From positions 496,001-560,000 of the forward strand of contig NZ_FOTP01000003.1 of NCBI RefSeq assembly GCF_900114605.1: DNA of 64,000 nucleotides, read 5' to 3'. Of this stretch, positions 25,692-34,309 are shown piece after piece. This DNA is from Bradyrhizobium sp. NFR13 (lineage in GTDB: Bacteria; Pseudomonadota; Alphaproteobacteria; Rhizobiales; Xanthobacteraceae). Numbering within the stretch: position 1 is the first letter of the stretch; each line of letters starts with the position of its first letter. Below the pieces are notes generated by a model, which worked only from the letters and a program-made list of their open reading frames with translations, made no database searches and was not told where the DNA came from. The position numbers were made by a program, and so were the translations under genes.

Positions 25692-26339
25692 TTATGAGCC
25701 CGGCTTATTCGCCGCCGAGGCTTCCTGATAGGCAGGCCTTTGCAGGACACGGTCGAGATACGGCGCCGTGCTGTCGCAGATCGGCACCTGATAATCGATC
25801 GCCCAGGTGAGACAGGTTGTCAGCAGGATGTCTGCCGTCGTGAATTGATCGCCCAGGAGATAGTGGCGCCCGTCAGACAGAGCGGCATCGACATGTTTCA
25901 GTTGCTTTCTGAAGTACTCCGCGGCCTGCGCAACGACTTCCGGCGCGTCACCATAGATATGAGACAGCCCTTTGATGTTGCCGTGTCGCCTCATCACATA
26001 CAGGCTCGTCGAGTCGAGCTCCGTCACGATGAAGAAGCACCATTCGAGCCACTTCGCATAGGCATCCTGGTCTTGAGGGACCAGAGATACGGTCTGGTCA
26101 GGGTAGGTTCTCGCCAGATAGGCGATGATCGCCGCGCTCTCTCCGATGATGAGATCGCGATCCTGGAGAAGCGGCACCTTTTGCCGTGGATTGAGCGCCG
26201 TATATTCCGGCGTCTCGGTTTCTCCCGTCCGCGGAAGGATCGGCTTTCGGGTGTACGGCAGCTTCAGTTCGTGAAGCGCCCAATGCGGCCGGATGGTGCG
26301 GCTGGTACCAACGCCCCACAGTACGAGTTCCGGGCTCAT
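25692..26339 (-). CDS. Glutathione S-transferase family protein
   Basis: A 215-residue soluble protein. The N-terminal thioredoxin-like domain has LVLWGVGTSRTIRPHWALHEL and the cis-proline/glutathione-binding block KVPLLQDRDLIIGESAAI (about 50-70); the all-helical C-terminal domain follows. The start ATG at 26339 overlaps the SDR stop by one base (TGATG) and has GGAG upstream; a start six bases earlier would place GGAG too close. In catabolic clusters GSTs open rings, isomerise or detoxify electrophiles. Its role beside a CoA-transferase and an SDR is unknown. Confidence 0.85.
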   Translation of the reverse strand: MSPELVLWGVGTSRTIRPHWALHELKLPYTRKPILPRTGETETPEYTALNPRQKVPLLQDRDLIIGESAAIIAYLARTYPDQTVSLVPQDQDAYAKWLEWCFFIVTELDSTSLYVMRRHGNIKGLSHIYGDAPEVVAQAAEYFRKQLKHVDAALSDGRHYLLGDQFTTADILLTTCLTWAIDYQVPICDSTAPYLDRVLQRPAYQEASAANKPGS

Positions 26340-27079
26340 CACCATTTCTCCGCAGCCGGTCGAAGATCCAGCTCATGCGTCCATCCATCCCGCTTCTGCG
26401 CGTGTGCGAACCAATACGCCTCCGCAATCGACGCGGTCGTCGTGAGACTGTCGGGTTGACGGGCTGCAGGATCCAGGCCCCGCATACGCATCCGCTCATG
26501 GATCGCCTCGCTGTCGACACCCGCATCGATCAGCAGGTGCACGACGTGGATATTCTTCGGCCCAAGCTCGCGCGCCATGGACTGCGCAACAGCCCGGAGA
26601 CCGAATTTCGCTGCCGAGAATGCGGCGAACCCACTGCCGCCCCGAACACTCGCGGTCGCGCCGGTGAACAGCATCGTGCCGGCGCCGCGCGGGACCATAT
26701 ACTTCGCGGCCTCACGCCCGACCAGAAAGCCCGCACAGCAGGCCAGTTCCCAGGCCTTGAAGAAAAGCTTCTCCGTCGTCTCCAGCAGCGGCTTCTGCAC
26801 ATTGGATCCGGCATTGAACAGACACACCGCGATCGGGCCGATCTCTTCCTCGACCGTCCGGAACAGTCGCTGAACCTCCTCCTCATTCCGAGCGTCGGTT
26901 GACTTTGCGTGGACATTGTGGCCTTGCGCACGCAGTTGGTCGACCAGCGCCGCCGACTTTCCAGCCTCGCGACGCGCGATACAGACCGTGTATCCCCCTT
27001 GCGCAAATCGTCGCGCAACAGCCGCACCAATCGCATCTCCCGCTCCCACCAGGAGCGCTACCTGCTTCTTATCGGTCAT
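26339..27079 (-). CDS. SDR-like protein with Phe in place of the catalytic Tyr (paralogue B)
   Basis: A 246-residue Rossmann-fold protein closely related to the one at 19226-19969. The cofactor loop is VGAGDAIGAAVARRFAQGG, the active-site block is LFTGATASVRGGSGFAAFSAAKFG (Phe-x3-Lys), and the tail is WTHELDLRPAAEKW. I start at the ATG on 27079, with GAGGGACG upstream. It sits one base after the CaiB-type gene and overlaps the GST gene, so the three form one unit. The two paralogues bracket the catabolic region and may act on successive or alternative intermediates. Confidence 0.82.
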   Translation of the reverse strand: MTDKKQVALLVGAGDAIGAAVARRFAQGGYTVCIARREAGKSAALVDQLRAQGHNVHAKSTDARNEEEVQRLFRTVEEEIGPIAVCLFNAGSNVQKPLLETTEKLFFKAWELACCAGFLVGREAAKYMVPRGAGTMLFTGATASVRGGSGFAAFSAAKFGLRAVAQSMARELGPKNIHVVHLLIDAGVDSEAIHERMRMRGLDPAARQPDSLTTTASIAEAYWFAHAQKRDGWTHELDLRPAAEKW

Positions 27080-27080
27080 G

Positions 27081-28298
27081 TTAGCGTCCCTCGCCTTCAA
27101 TTCGAACGACCTTCGACACGCTCAGCGCGGTGATCGCTTCATCGTCGAATCCGAGATCACGCAGGATCTCCCGGCTATGCTCGCCGATGCGGGGCGCCGG
27201 TCCTGTTATGGTCGCCGGGCGCTCTTCGAACCGTGCCGCCGGTTTCGGCTGACGTACGCGGCCAACTGACGGCTGCTCCAGCTCTTCGATGATCCCTCGC
27301 GCGACCACCTGCTCGTTCGCAACGATTTCGCTTCGCCGCAGCACGGGCGCGCACGGAACATCCTCCGCGTCCAATCTGGCCAGCCATTCGACCGTGGTCC
27401 GATCGGCGATATACTCCTGCATCTTGTTGATGCGCGCGGTGGCATTGACCGATCGCCCCGCCGGCGTCGCAAACCTCTCGTCCTTGACGAGCTCAGGGTC
27501 GTCGGTCGCCCGACAAAAGCCTTGCCACTCGGAATCCGAGATCGTACCGGCGGTGATGTAGCCGTCCTTGGTCTTGAAGATGAGGTCGGGGCGATCGTTC
27601 GGGTCCGGGGACGAGGCTTCCGCACCGACAACAGTGTGTTGCATCATGCCTTCGGGCCACAGAAATGACAGCATGGCGTCGAGCATCGCGACGCGAATGT
27701 GGTCGCCGCGCCCGGTCTTCTCGCGCGCATATAGCGCGGAGGAGACCGCCTGCGCGGTGAGCACCGCCGTCGTCTTGTCGGCGACGATCGTCCGGATCAT
27801 CTGGGGCCGATTGGTGCCGGCTTGCGACTGGATGTCCGCAAAGCCCGACAGCCCCTGAACGATCGGATCGTAGACGCGCTTCTTCGCGTAAGGTCCGGTT
27901 TCACCGACGCCACTGATCGATACATAGATGAGGCGCGGATACTGTTTCCGGAGCTCGTCAGCCCCCAGCCCAAGGCGCTCCATCGTGCCTGGACGGAAAT
28001 TCTGAACGAGAACATCGGATTCAGCGACGAGCTTCCTTACGACCTGCACGCCGGCTTCGCTCTTCATGTCGAGTGAAATGGAGCGCTTGCCGCGGTTCGA
28101 CGAAATAAAGAGTGCCGAGAATTGTCCAGCCTTGTCGATGGCTGCCCGACTGCGGCGCGTGATGTCGCCGCCAAGCGGCTCGATTTTGATAACCTCGGCG
28201 CCCTGGTCCGCCAGGAACATCGTTGCAAATGGACCCGATACGACGCTGGTCAGATCGAGTACTCGAACTCCCGAAAGAGGTCCCGGCATGCGCTCCAT
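27081..28298 (-). CDS. CaiB/BaiF family CoA-transferase
   Basis: A 405-residue family III CoA-transferase. The N-terminal LSGVRVLDLTSVVSGPFATMFLADQGAEVIKIEP, SLDMKSEAGVQVVRKL, DVLVQNFRPGTMERLGLG and the DPIVQGLSGFADIQ block with the catalytic aspartate are all present. These enzymes move CoA between acids through an aspartyl anhydride. It is the first gene of a unit with the SDR and GST. A start three codons later (28289) is equally possible. It gives the pathway a second, ATP-independent way to make the CoA ester. Confidence 0.9.
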   Translation of the reverse strand: MERMPGPLSGVRVLDLTSVVSGPFATMFLADQGAEVIKIEPLGGDITRRSRAAIDKAGQFSALFISSNRGKRSISLDMKSEAGVQVVRKLVAESDVLVQNFRPGTMERLGLGADELRKQYPRLIYVSISGVGETGPYAKKRVYDPIVQGLSGFADIQSQAGTNRPQMIRTIVADKTTAVLTAQAVSSALYAREKTGRGDHIRVAMLDAMLSFLWPEGMMQHTVVGAEASSPDPNDRPDLIFKTKDGYITAGTISDSEWQGFCRATDDPELVKDERFATPAGRSVNATARINKMQEYIADRTTVEWLARLDAEDVPCAPVLRRSEIVANEQVVARGIIEELEQPSVGRVRQPKPAARFEERPATITGPAPRIGEHSREILRDLGFDDEAITALSVSKVVRIEGEGR

Positions 28299-28416
28299 TC
28301 CCGCTGCTTTCGGCGCGAAGCGCGCCTTTGAGCGGATGTGTTAGAGGAGCGCTGATGGAGTGACTTGCCAGAAAGTGCCGGATCAACGTGAAAGCGACAT
28401 CGCTTTCCCTATACTG

Positions 28417-29280
28417 TTATTCTCGCGTCGCAGCACGGAAGTGCGAGGGACAAACCCCTGTGTGTTTCTTGAATTTCGTCGTGAAATGCTGCGAATGGCT
28501 GAAGCCAACCGCCAGTCCGATTTCTGTCAGCGAATACTGCTTGCTGACAAGGAGACGCTTGGCTCTCTCGACGCGCCGGCCGATTACGTATTGATGCGGA
28601 GTATCGCCGGTGCTTTCGGAGAACGCTCGAATGAAATGTCGGGTGCTCAATCCGACCAGCGAAGCCATTTCCGTCAATCCGATCGACCGTCCGAGGTTTT
28701 CCTCGACGAATTCGGAGATCCTTTTAAGACTACACTGGGTGAGACCGCCTCTATTGGCAGACGGCGCTTTGGCGCCGCTCATCCTCTGCAGAAAGGCAAG
28801 TGTCTGGATTGCCCATCCCTCTGCCATCATCGCATAGACGTCGTCGTGATGCGGCTCGCTGCATAGTTCTTCCAGTCCGAAAGTGATTGCGGGATTGTCA
28901 AAACCTAGTCTCGGCGCTGCAGAAAAACATGGAAGTCGTTCCGATATGAACGCCTGGTCGAAGAACACGACCGTATATTCCGACCTGGCCGATGTGACGG
29001 TGAATTCGCCATCGATCTCCAAGCCAGCCGGATAAACAGCCAGGTTGCCGGCGAGTTGCTGGTCGAACGGCCTGCCATCCATCTTGCCACGCAGCTTCCG
29101 CGCACCCCGCTTATACAAGAAGAGCGCCAGTTCCGGCTGCTTGAAGTGCCATTGAACCCGCTTCGATACGTCCCTGCGGAAGCTTTCAATCCGGATCACC
29201 GGCGTGCGGACGACAGTGTTGGACAGCACACGACCGCCGACGATCCTGATGAATTCGCCATTCTCGGCTACATTGCCCAT
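28417..29280 (-). CDS. AraC family transcriptional regulator
   Basis: A 287-residue regulator. The C-terminal double helix-turn-helix (about 185-285) contains IGLTEMASLVGLSTRHFIRAF and YSLTEIGLAVGFSHSQHFTTKFKKHTGVCPSHFR. The N-terminal part is an effector or dimerisation domain that I cannot name. The ATG at 29280 has GGGGAGG eight bases upstream; the open frame continues 87 residues further without family likeness. The third operator-bearing promoter lies about 230 bases upstream on the same strand, so this regulator appears to be under the control of another. Confidence 0.9.
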   Translation of the reverse strand: MGNVAENGEFIRIVGGRVLSNTVVRTPVIRIESFRRDVSKRVQWHFKQPELALFLYKRGARKLRGKMDGRPFDQQLAGNLAVYPAGLEIDGEFTVTSARSEYTVVFFDQAFISERLPCFSAAPRLGFDNPAITFGLEELCSEPHHDDVYAMMAEGWAIQTLAFLQRMSGAKAPSANRGGLTQCSLKRISEFVEENLGRSIGLTEMASLVGLSTRHFIRAFSESTGDTPHQYVIGRRVERAKRLLVSKQYSLTEIGLAVGFSHSQHFTTKFKKHTGVCPSHFRAATRE

Positions 29281-29573
29281 GCGACTGCCTCCCCTGCGCG
29301 TCGATGCACAACGCGCTCCGCAGCCGCAATGCCTGGGCGGCTCGAGATGAGGATGCTGTTTCCACGCGATCGGGCACAGCATCGCTCCGTCGGAAGTCCA
29401 TCGGACTTCGCGGACAGACCGCGCATCTGTTTCCTCCCGACGGTCATTCAGCGGACCGTCTTTGATAATCGGCTCAAGCGGAGACGATCCGGCCTTGCAG
29501 CCTCTTGCGCGAAGAATATAGTTCCAATTTAGAACTGTCAATTTTCGAACAGTGCACGACAGGGAGACGCCTC
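29281..29573. other. Divergent control region between araC-type gene and enoyl-CoA hydratase
   Basis: These 293 bases carry no gene. They contain the third copy of the operator-bearing promoter (29513-29541), reading toward the AraC gene, and the AGGGAG ribosome-binding site of the hydratase at its right end. No separate promoter for the hydratase was recognised. Confidence 0.5.
29513..29541 (-). promoter_or_regulatory. Promoter with inverted repeat in the spacer, copy 3
   Basis: Minus-strand TTGACA (29541-29536), 17-base spacer containing GTTCT-AAATT-GGAAC (one mismatch in the repeat), then TATTCT as the -10. It is the best -10 of the three copies. It would drive the AraC-type regulator; binding here could also affect the divergent enoyl-CoA hydratase. 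Confidence 0.7.
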
Positions 29574-30398
29574 ATGACGATTGTGACGCCGGTGACGGTC
29601 GAGACGGGAACGGACGAACTGCTTTGTCACATCGACCGTCGGGTCGCCGTGATCACGCTCAATCGCCCGGCGGCCCGCAATGCATTGTCGGACAAACTCA
29701 CGCCTGCGCTGCGCCGGATGATCGCATACTGTGCGACCAACAATGGCGTTCGCGCGGTATTGATCACCGGCGCCGGCGAGGCCTTCTGCGCAGGCGGCGA
29801 TGTGAAAGGCATGGGCGATCGCAGCAGCGCAGGCGAACTCACCTTTGGCCAGAAAGTCACACGCCTGATCGAACGTCAGCGCACTTTGACCGGCGCGCTG
29901 TTCGAGATGCGGAGGCCAACGGTCGCGGCCCTTCCCGGTGCGGCTGCAGGCGCAGGCCTCTCGCTCGCATTGGCCTGCGATATCCGTATCGCGTCGGAGC
30001 AGGCATTCGTCAGTACGGCCTATGCGAGAATCGGGCTGAGCGGCGACTACGGCATCGCCTGGTTGCTCACGCGTACCGTGGGAGCCGCCTACGCAAGAGA
30101 GCTGATGTTGTTGTCCGACAGAGTCGATGCACAACGCTGCGAAGCTATCGGATTATTCAACCGGATCGTACCGGCCGACAGGCTCGCCGAAGAAGCATTC
30201 ACGATCGCGCTGAGATTGGCCGATGGACCCGTGGAAGCCTACAGCGCCATGAAAGACAACCTGGACGAGGTGCAACACCTCGGCTTCGCCGCGTCTTTGG
30301 ACAAGGAGGCCGAGCGGATGGTTCGCTCCGCGCAGACAGAGGAGCACCGCGAAGCCGTCAGGGCATTCGTCGAGAAGCGTCCACCCGTATTTCAGTAA
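29574..30398 (+). CDS. Enoyl-CoA hydratase/isomerase family protein
   Basis: A 274-residue crotonase-fold enzyme. VAVITLNRPAARNALS (about 26-41), the oxyanion-hole strand GEAFCAGGDVKGMG (about 72-85) and GAAAGAGLSLALACDIRIASE (about 122-142) are conserved. A longer frame starts at 29505, but the ATG at 29574 has AGGGAG seven bases upstream and is preferred. The crotonase family hydrates, isomerises or hydrolyses CoA esters; the exact reaction is open. It is followed six bases later by a small cysteine-rich protein. Confidence 0.9.
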   Translation: MTIVTPVTVETGTDELLCHIDRRVAVITLNRPAARNALSDKLTPALRRMIAYCATNNGVRAVLITGAGEAFCAGGDVKGMGDRSSAGELTFGQKVTRLIERQRTLTGALFEMRRPTVAALPGAAAGAGLSLALACDIRIASEQAFVSTAYARIGLSGDYGIAWLLTRTVGAAYARELMLLSDRVDAQRCEAIGLFNRIVPADRLAEEAFTIALRLADGPVEAYSAMKDNLDEVQHLGFAASLDKEAERMVRSAQTEEHREAVRAFVEKRPPVFQ

Positions 30399-30404
30399 GC
30401 GCAG

Positions 30405-30584
30405 ATGGCAGACAAGACGCATTGCCTGAGATGCTGTTTCCAGATGTTTCTGGATCGGTCCTGCCGATACGACGACGGGACCCAGATGAGAGTCTATCTG
30501 TGCAAGATCTGCACGTATATCCACGTCGAGACAGCAAAACGCGACGCCCCCCACAACCGGGACGACGTGCACCACGTCATTTGA
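30405..30584 (+). CDS. Small cysteine-rich (zinc-ribbon-like) protein, 59 aa
   Basis: An ORF of 59 codons starting six bases after the enoyl-CoA hydratase stop. It contains HCLRCC near residue 7 and LCKICTYIHVE near residue 33, a Cys-x2-Cys ... Cys-x2-Cys arrangement that could bind zinc, and an Asp/His-rich tail (NRDDVHHVI). The tight spacing suggests translational coupling. I do not recognise the family. It is supported by position, motif spacing and a proper stop, not by homology. Confidence 0.55.
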   Translation: MADKTHCLRCCFQMFLDRSCRYDDGTQMRVYLCKICTYIHVETAKRDAPHNRDDVHHVI

Positions 30585-30851
30585 CGTCGACCGCTTTTCG
30601 CTTACCTGTTCGCCGCTCTTCCGCATCGAACTGTACAGAAATGCACGTCTCGAAGACTGTACGCCAAACGCCCTCTGCACGCCGGTATCTGCTTTTCAGC
30701 ATGAACGGTCTGACGATGCCTCACCACGGCGTCCCCTGGATGGAACCAATGCGAACCCAGATCATTGGTCGTTGTCACCACGTGGTTCGTGGCTTTTATC
30801 GGTGATGAGAACGCCGTTCGCGCTCTCGCCCCCAATGGAAGAGAGACGTGC

Positions 30852-31052
30852 ATGAAACCGCGTCACTTTTTCAAAGACAATGATCCCCAGCAGATCCTGA
30901 TTGATCAGGCGAAGGCGTTGCGCGCCCGGGCAGCGCGAATGCCCGCCGGCGTGGAGCGGGATCGGCTGCTCAAGCAAGCCTGCGAAAATGAGGTCCGCGC
31001 CAATCTTCACGTTTGGGCTAATTCTCCTGGCCTACAGCCTCCTGAAAGGTAA
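30852..31052 (+). CDS. Small conserved hypothetical protein, 66 aa
   Basis: Begins KPRHFFKDNDPQQILIDQAK and continues as a charged helix rich in Ala/Arg/Glu (ALRARAARMPAGVERDRLLK). GAAGAGAGACGTGC precedes the ATG, giving a good ribosome-binding site. No signal peptide or membrane segment. Proteins of this look are common in Bradyrhizobium-type genomes, but I know no function. It is followed four bases later by another small gene. Confidence 0.6.
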   Translation: MKPRHFFKDNDPQQILIDQAKALRARAARMPAGVERDRLLKQACENEVRANLHVWANSPGLQPPER

Positions 31053-31056
31053 GTGC

Positions 31057-31284
31057 ATGCCTCGTCCCACCAGTCGAAGCTGGACAGAGAACGACATTGC
31101 TCGGCTAAGACAGCTCTCTCTTGAGGGCGCGTCGATTGTGCGGGCTGCCGCCGCCCTGAACCGCCGAACCACATCGGTCGCCAGAATGGCCAGGCTTCAC
31201 GGCATTTCACTGGCCGGCACACGGGAGATGAAAGCAGCCGTCCGCGCGCTCGATCCCCGAGCAGCCTTCTCCTCGGACCACTGA
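31057..31284 (+). CDS. Small helix-turn-helix-like hypothetical protein, 75 aa
   Basis: A 75-residue basic protein: WTENDIARLRQLSLEGASIV followed by RAAAALNRRTTSVARMARLHG reads as a SANT/HTH-like DNA-binding segment of the kind in Rhizobiales GcrA-like or Myb-like small proteins. The start ATG at 31057 is four bases after the previous gene and has GAAAGGTAAG upstream. A role as a small regulator is inference from the helix pattern only. Confidence 0.6.
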   Translation: MPRPTSRSWTENDIARLRQLSLEGASIVRAAAALNRRTTSVARMARLHGISLAGTREMKAAVRALDPRAAFSSDH

Positions 31285-31483
31285 CGCGGATGCGAACATC
31301 TCCTCGCGGGCAACCCACTGCGAATATTCAAGTGCGTGAACTCTTTAGGCGTTAATAAAGACCTTGAAGACCCGGCTGCAAAGCCGAGCGATTCGTCGGC
31401 GACAGATGCAAGGTTTAGTCTTAGCCGGCAATAGCGGGCCAAGAGCTCGGGCGCGCGTTAATTGAGCTTCGAGGAAGCGACTG

Positions 31484-33418
31484 ATGACTGAGAACAATAA
31501 CGCCGAGCGCAACCTTTTCGAAAGCGAGCGTGCATTTCGGCTCCTCGTACAGGGCGTTACGGATTACGCAATCTATCTGCTGGACCTGAACGGCATCGTA
31601 TCGAATTGGAATGCCGGCGCCGAGACGATCAAGGGATATGGCGCGGATGAAATCGTAGGCCAGCACTTTTCTGTTTTCTATCCCCCGGAAGACCGCGAGG
31701 CGGGGCTTCCCGCCGCCGCATTGGAGGCCGCGCGTCGGAATAATCGCTTCGAAGCGGAAGGTTGGCGAATGCGCAAAGACGGCACGCGATTTTTCGCTTC
31801 TGTCGTCATTGATGCCATCTATGAGAATGATGTGCTCGTCGGCTTCGCGAAAATCACGCGCGACATTACCGAACGGATGCGGGCACGCTCCGCACTAAAC
31901 GAAAGCGAAAGCCATTTTCGGCTGCTGGTGGAGAATGTCACAGACTACGCTCTGTACATGCTTGATCCGGAAGGTCGGGTCACCAGCTGGAACCTGGGTG
32001 GCCAGCGAATCAAGGGCTATCTTCCCGAGGAAATTATTGGCCAGCACTTTTCGCGCTTTTACACCCCCGGCGACCGGGACGCGGGAAAACCGGCGCGCGC
32101 GCTGGAAATTGCACGTGAGAAGGGCCGCTACGAGGAGGAAGGCTTACGCGTTCGTAAAGATGGCTCGTTTTTTTGGGCGAGTGTAGTCATTGATCCCGTT
32201 CGCAACAACGCAGGCGAATTGATTGGCTTCGCCAAGATCACGCGCGATATCACAGAACGACGTCAAGCGGCGCAGCAGCTTGAACGTATGCAAAAGCAGC
32301 TAGCGGAATCGCAGAAGATGGATGCGCTCGGACAGCTGACCGGCGGAGTTGCCCATGACTTTAACAACTTGCTTATGGCGGTTACCGGTAACACACGGCT
32401 TATCAAGCGCCACGCCATCAATCCTCGCGTGGTCCAGGCAGCAGAGGCGATCGAAGCGAGCGTTCGTCGTGGTGCGGCACTTACTCGCCAGCTGCTGACG
32501 TTTGCGCGTCGCCAACAGGTCGATCCGGTGTTGCTTGACGTTGGCGAGACAGTGCGGGCTGTGCGTGAAGTTCTGTCAACGGTTTTGGGCAGAGCTATAC
32601 AGCTCAACATCTCCGTTCCCGCCGGACTCTGGCCGGTCTTTGCGGATCAAACCGAACTTGAGACCGCAATTATCAATCTCGGCATCAACGCGCGTGATGC
32701 CATGCCCGACGGCGGAACCTTGACGATTGAGGCCGAGAATTGCTTTGTCGCCGACGGAGATGATAAAGGCGAGTATGTGAACATCAAGGTGATCGATACC
32801 GGCACTGGTATTCCCGACGATGTCATCGCACGGGTGTTCGACCCGTTTTTCACGACCAAACCTGTTGGCAAGGGAACGGGATTGGGGCTCTCGCAAGTTC
32901 ATGGCTTTGTCAATCAGGCCGGCGGCAATGTCGCAATCAAAAGCTGCCTCGGCGCCGGCACCGAAATCGCCATTCGCCTTCCGCGCGGCGAGGGCCATGC
33001 TGGCGCGCACGAAGCAGAGGTTCTGGCCGAAGGTGCTGGCACTGTTCTTCTTGTTGAGGACAATCCGGATGTTGCAACCTCCAGCACCCTCCTTCTGGAG
33101 GAGCTGGGATACCGCGTGAAGTGGGTAGCAGACGCAGATTCCGCCTTGCGCGAGGTAGAGCACAACGGCATCGACATCGTGTTCAGTGATGTTGTGATGC
33201 CGGGAAAAATGGATGGTCTTGGCCTCGCTCGCCAGCTCAAACGCAGTCACCCACACATACCCGTGGTTCTCGCGACGGGTTATAGCGATGCCTCGCGGAA
33301 GTCCGGTTCGGAATTTTCGCTGTTGCGCAAACCCTATGAGCTTCATGAGCTGAGCAATGCACTCGAGACAGCTCGGGGCGGTTCCATTGACAACCCCATT
33401 GGACTGTCCTCGAAGTAG
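31484..33418 (+). CDS. PAS-PAS hybrid sensor histidine kinase with receiver domain
   Basis: A 644-residue cytoplasmic hybrid kinase with no membrane helices. Two repeated PAS domains with PAC tails lie at about 12-135 and 140-260; both contain FRLLV...VTDYA and a FASVVIDAI/WASVVIDPV strand and look duplicated. The H-box is ALGQLTGGVAHDFNNLL (about 275-291). The HATPase domain has INLGINARDAMPDGG, DTGTGIPDDV and GKGTGLGLSQVHGF. A C-terminal receiver has VLLVEDNPDV and the phospho-acceptor in IVFSDVVMPG (about 565). GAGGAAGCGACTG precedes the ATG. The stimulus is unknown; no partner regulator is adjacent. Confidence 0.9.
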   Translation: MTENNNAERNLFESERAFRLLVQGVTDYAIYLLDLNGIVSNWNAGAETIKGYGADEIVGQHFSVFYPPEDREAGLPAAALEAARRNNRFEAEGWRMRKDGTRFFASVVIDAIYENDVLVGFAKITRDITERMRARSALNESESHFRLLVENVTDYALYMLDPEGRVTSWNLGGQRIKGYLPEEIIGQHFSRFYTPGDRDAGKPARALEIAREKGRYEEEGLRVRKDGSFFWASVVIDPVRNNAGELIGFAKITRDITERRQAAQQLERMQKQLAESQKMDALGQLTGGVAHDFNNLLMAVTGNTRLIKRHAINPRVVQAAEAIEASVRRGAALTRQLLTFARRQQVDPVLLDVGETVRAVREVLSTVLGRAIQLNISVPAGLWPVFADQTELETAIINLGINARDAMPDGGTLTIEAENCFVADGDDKGEYVNIKVIDTGTGIPDDVIARVFDPFFTTKPVGKGTGLGLSQVHGFVNQAGGNVAIKSCLGAGTEIAIRLPRGEGHAGAHEAEVLAEGAGTVLLVEDNPDVATSSTLLLEELGYRVKWVADADSALREVEHNGIDIVFSDVVMPGKMDGLGLARQLKRSHPHIPVVLATGYSDASRKSGSEFSLLRKPYELHELSNALETARGGSIDNPIGLSSK

Positions 33419-33520
33419 CCTTGCTGCGCCGGCTCTGCATCACTTTGACACTTGGCCCGTACTGCATTTTGGCGCCGTCAGATCTGACGGCTGGACGCGT
33501 TACCTGCGCCTTCTCACCTA

Positions 33521-33676
33521 TTACTCAGGCATCGGTTTCGGATCGTCGGGATTGGGTTTTTCCAATTCACGCTTGGCCCGATGCCAGAAATCGTCTGCCT
33601 TGCCTTCGGGCTTACCCTCCCTCTCCCAGAGTTGATGGGCATACTTCCGGATCTGCTCTTCTGAGTATTCGGGCAT
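33521..33676 (-). CDS. DUF2934 family small protein, 51 aa
   Basis: Reads PEYSEEQIRKYAHQLWEREG then KPEGKADDFWHRAKRELEKP, the classic DUF2934 pattern (IRxxAyxLWEreGxPeG...fWxxAe). GAGGAGAGACCG precedes the ATG. DUF2934 proteins are short, cytoplasmic and frequent in Rhizobiales; some are induced by stress or after nodulation signals, but the function is unknown. It converges with the hybrid kinase gene. Confidence 0.8.
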   Translation of the reverse strand: MPEYSEEQIRKYAHQLWEREGKPEGKADDFWHRAKRELEKPNPDDPKPMPE

Positions 33677-33893
33677 CGGTCTCTCCTCATGACGAACAGG
33701 GAAACCTGCGATTGTTGGAAGCGTTCCTCTGAAAAAGAGGTGCCCATCTGCGGACAGGGATCACGTCGTAAAAAGACGTGGAGGAGTTGCTTTACCGCCG
33801 TCGCTCGGAACCTAAGCGTCTCCCGGTGATTTTAATGGCAGCGCGGCATGCATGCAGATGCGCAGCTTGCTTGCCTTACCCAAGGAGAGACAG

Positions 33894-34217
33894 ATGAAAA
33901 CGACTCAACTGATTCTCGCGTGCACCATCGCACTGGGGCTTAGTGGCGCTGCGTATGCAGGGCCATGCACCACCGGAAAATCGGCAGAAATGCGGGACGC
34001 GGGCTCCGGCCCGACGCCGGGAAACACCGGAACGATCGGCAGCGCAAATACCAGCACTGGTCAGCATCCACCGACGAGCGCCATGAACCTGCAGGCGGGC
34101 GATACTCCAGCGTCGTCCGAAGATGCTCAGAAGCAGATGCAGGGACAGCCCACAGCGGCGCAGCAGGCCGAGGGAGCAACGGCTGCACCGGGCAAAACCG
34201 CCGACAACGATTGCTGA
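33894..34217 (+). CDS. Small exported low-complexity protein, 107 aa
   Basis: A signal peptide (KTTQLILACTIALGLSGAAYA) is followed by a Gly/Thr/Ala/Gln-rich, probably disordered chain with an early Cys (GPCTTGKSAE) and a C-terminal Cys (TADNDC). AAGGAGAGACAG precedes the ATG. Such proteins are recurrent in Bradyrhizobium-type genomes as predicted exported proteins of unknown function. A longer frame from 33852 has no better ribosome-binding site. Confidence 0.7.
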   Translation: MKTTQLILACTIALGLSGAAYAGPCTTGKSAEMRDAGSGPTPGNTGTIGSANTSTGQHPPTSAMNLQAGDTPASSEDAQKQMQGQPTAAQQAEGATAAPGKTADNDC

Positions 34218-34276
34218 CTTTCACTCAGGCGTAAGCTGGGTTTGGACGTGATATTCAGACCGGACGAATGTCCGCA

Positions 34277-34309
34277 CGTTATGCCTTCGCGAAAGCGAAG
34301 GGCATAACG
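34277..34309. terminator. Strong hairpin with GAAA tetraloop
   Basis: CGTTATGCC-TTCGC (34277-34290) pairs with GCGAA-GGGCATAACG (34295-34309) around GAAA, with one bulged base. It lies 60 bases past the exported-protein gene and before the convergent gfa gene. No T-run follows on either strand, so it may act as a bidirectional RNA-stabilising hairpin rather than a classical terminator. The rest of 34218-34490 shows nothing recognisable. Confidence 0.5.
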
